This document shows positions 62,862-64,000 of a DNA stretch of 64,000 nt, in pieces. Every line of letters begins with the position of its first letter. Within the stretch, counting starts at the first letter, position 1. The stretch is from Arthrobacter sp. MYb214. GTDB taxonomy: Bacteria; Actinomycetota; Actinomycetes; Actinomycetales; Micrococcaceae. The position numbers were made by a program, and so were the translations under genes. Where the stretch lies: assembly GCF_002979865.1 (NCBI RefSeq), contig NZ_PCPZ01000002.1, positions 434,001 to 498,000 of the forward strand, read 5' to 3'. Under the pieces are notes generated by a model. The model worked only from the letters and a program-made list of their open reading frames with translations, ran no database searches and was not told the DNA's origin.

Positions 62862-64000
62862 GTGGCTAAACCCCGCGTTCACGAGCTCGCTAAAGAGCTC
62901 GGAATCACTTCAAAAGAAGCACTAACCAAGTTGCAGGACATGGGCGAATTCGTTCGCTCGGCATCCTCGACCGTTGAACCGCCAGTAGCGCGCAAGCTGC
63001 GCGACGCATTCCCAGGTTCCAACGGTGCCGCTAAGCCAGCAGCTGCTGCCAAGCCAGCCGCCGCCAAGCCAGCGACCCCTGGAGCACCGAAGTCGGCTTC
63101 CAAGCCGGCTGCTACCCCAGGTGCCTCGGCCCCGAAGCCAGGCGTTAAGCCAGCTGCGGCAGCTCCGGCTCCTGCAGCCCCAGCCGCACCTGCGGCGCCT
63201 GCAGCTCCGGTCGCGAAGGCAACCCCTGGCGCTCCATTGCCAGGTGCAGCCCCGGCACCGAAGCCAGGTGCCAAGCCAGCTCCGAAGCCAGGCGCTCCAC
63301 GCCCAGGCAACAGCCCGTTCTCTTCCCAGCAGGGTATGCGCGGCGCTGAGTCCGGCGAACGCCGTGGTGGCGGCAACCGCGAAGGCGGTCGTGCCCCACG
63401 TCCAGGCGCACCTCGTCCGGGCGGTCCACGCCCAGGCAACAACCCGTTCTCCTCGCAGCAGGGTATGCGCGGCGAAGGCGGCCAGGGCGGTCCTCGCCCA
63501 CCACGCGACGGCCAGCGCGGTCCACGCCCAGCAGGTGCCGGCGGTCCACGTCCGGCTCGTGACGGCCAGGGCGGTCCACGTCCGGCACGTGACGGCCAGC
63601 GCGGTCCACGTCCAGCAGGTGCCGGCGGTCCACGCCCAGCAGGCCAGGGCGCTCCACGCCCAGCCGGCGCAGGTGGCCCACGCCCAGCAGGTGCCGGCGG
63701 TCCACGCCCAGGTGCTGGCGCAGGTACCACTGCAACCCCGCGCATGATGCCTAACCGCACCGATCGTCCAGCGCCAGCAGGCGGCGGACGTCCAGGTGCA
63801 GGTGCCGGCGGCCGCGGTCGCCCAGGTGGCGGCAGCGGTGGCGGCAGCGGTACCGGTGGCGGCTTCCGCCCAGGTGCACCACGCGGTCGCGGTGGCGTTG
63901 GCGGTGCTTTCGGCAAGGGAGGTGCCGGTCGCGGCAAGCAGCGCAAGTCCAAGCGCGCAAAGCGCCAGGAATTGGAGCAGATGAGTGCTCCGTCATTGGG
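62862..64000 (+). CDS. infB: Translation initiation factor IF-2, N-terminal part (cut by window end)
   Basis: The frame starts at GTG 62862 after AGGAGA and is open to the window end, so the G domains are not seen. It begins [50 protein letters not shown], the IF2 N-terminal domain that binds the 30S subunit. From about residue 55 it is a long Pro/Ala/Gly/Arg region with repeated modules ([10 protein letters not shown] twice; GGPRPAG many times), ending in a Lys/Arg-rich stretch. This long linker is typical of actinobacterial IF-2. Confidence 0.97.
   Translation, partial: MAKPRVHELAKELGITSKEALTKLQDMGEFVRSASSTVEPPVARKLRDAFPGSNGAAKPAAAAKPAAAKPATPGAPKSASKPAATPGASAPKPGVKPAAAAPAPAAPAAPAAPAAPVAKATPGAPLPGAAPAPKPGAKPAPKPGAPRPGNSPFSSQQGMRGAESGERRGGGNREGGRAPRPGAPRPGGPRPGNNPFSSQQGMRGEGGQGGPRPPRDGQRGPRPAGAGGPRPARDGQGGPRPARDGQRGPRPAGAGGPRPAGQGAPRPAGAGGPRPAGAGGPRPGAGAGTTATPRMMPNRTDRPAPAGGGRPGAGAGGRGRPGGGSGGGSGTGGGFRPGAPRGRGGVGGAFGKGGAGRGKQRKSKRAKRQELEQMSAPSL

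Noticed and set aside
62879-63900. CRISPR-like repetition in the ggtccacg region
   Set aside because: Repeats are short, in frame and encode Gly-Pro-Arg units in IF-2; there are no unique spacers of constant length.
62879-63952. Minus-strand frame of 357 codons, Pro/Gly-rich
   Set aside because: Antisense of the repetitive IF-2 linker; long only because GC-rich repeats lack stops.

Overview
The window is chromosomal DNA from a high-GC actinobacterium, most probably of the Micrococcaceae (Arthrobacter/Glutamicibacter-like; this assignment is inference). The supporting signs are GTG/TTG starts with GGAGG-type sites, DivIVA-type and IF2 proteins of actinobacterial style, and the conserved actinobacterial order rpsB-tsf-pyrH-frr-cdsA ... 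dxr-rip-ispG-acetyltransferase ... proS ... rimP-nusA-ylxR-infB.

Layout. 1-2.8 kb: end of a holin-like/DUF3618-like membrane protein, a DMT/NIPA-like transporter and a GT4 glycosyltransferase. 2.9-8.9 kb: a CAT-anticodon tRNA whose 3' part is the attachment site of a compact 6-kb integrative element bounded by perfect 43-bp repeats (2917-2959 and 8897-8939). The element carries a tyrosine integrase with an inserted peptidoglycan-binding-like domain, a serine recombinase with a 28-bp palindrome at its start, two paralogous HNH proteins separated by a coiled-coil protein, an excisionase-like protein and small unknown ORFs. No structural, replication or conjugation genes are visible. 9.2-15.8 kb: M23 peptidase, then rpsB, tsf, pyrH, frr, cdsA and a four-repeat DivIVA-motif protein.

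15.9-42.9 kb is an accessory metabolic stretch. It holds a MarR/EamA exporter pair sharing two operators; a LytS/LytTR two-component system between two sodium:solute (acetate-type) symporter loci; an Lrp-type regulator divergent from a branched-chain-type 2-oxoacid dehydrogenase operon (E1alpha, E1beta, E2); two successive complete oligopeptide ABC transporter operons with fused DppD/DppF-type ATPases; a GNAT enzyme; and a TetR/acyl-CoA dehydrogenase pair. The genes fit use of peptides, amino acids and short-chain acids: peptides enter by the ABC systems, branched-chain ketoacids are oxidised by the dehydrogenase, and acyl-CoAs by the acyl-CoA dehydrogenase.

42.9-49.2 kb holds the isoprenoid (MEP) genes dxr and ispG with site-2 protease Rip, YciI, ArfB, an FMN reductase and a GNAT protein. 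49.3-52.0 kb holds three tandem related lipoproteins. 52.1-55.3 kb holds a GAF-domain regulator and an FAD monooxygenase with an N-terminal SnoaL-like domain. 55.9-64 kb is a translation block (proS, rimP, nusA, ylxR, infB) with a TauE exporter and two unknown genes; infB runs off the end.

The most interesting region is the tRNA-integrated 6-kb element, above all its chimeric integrase and its HNH/coiled-coil/HNH cluster.
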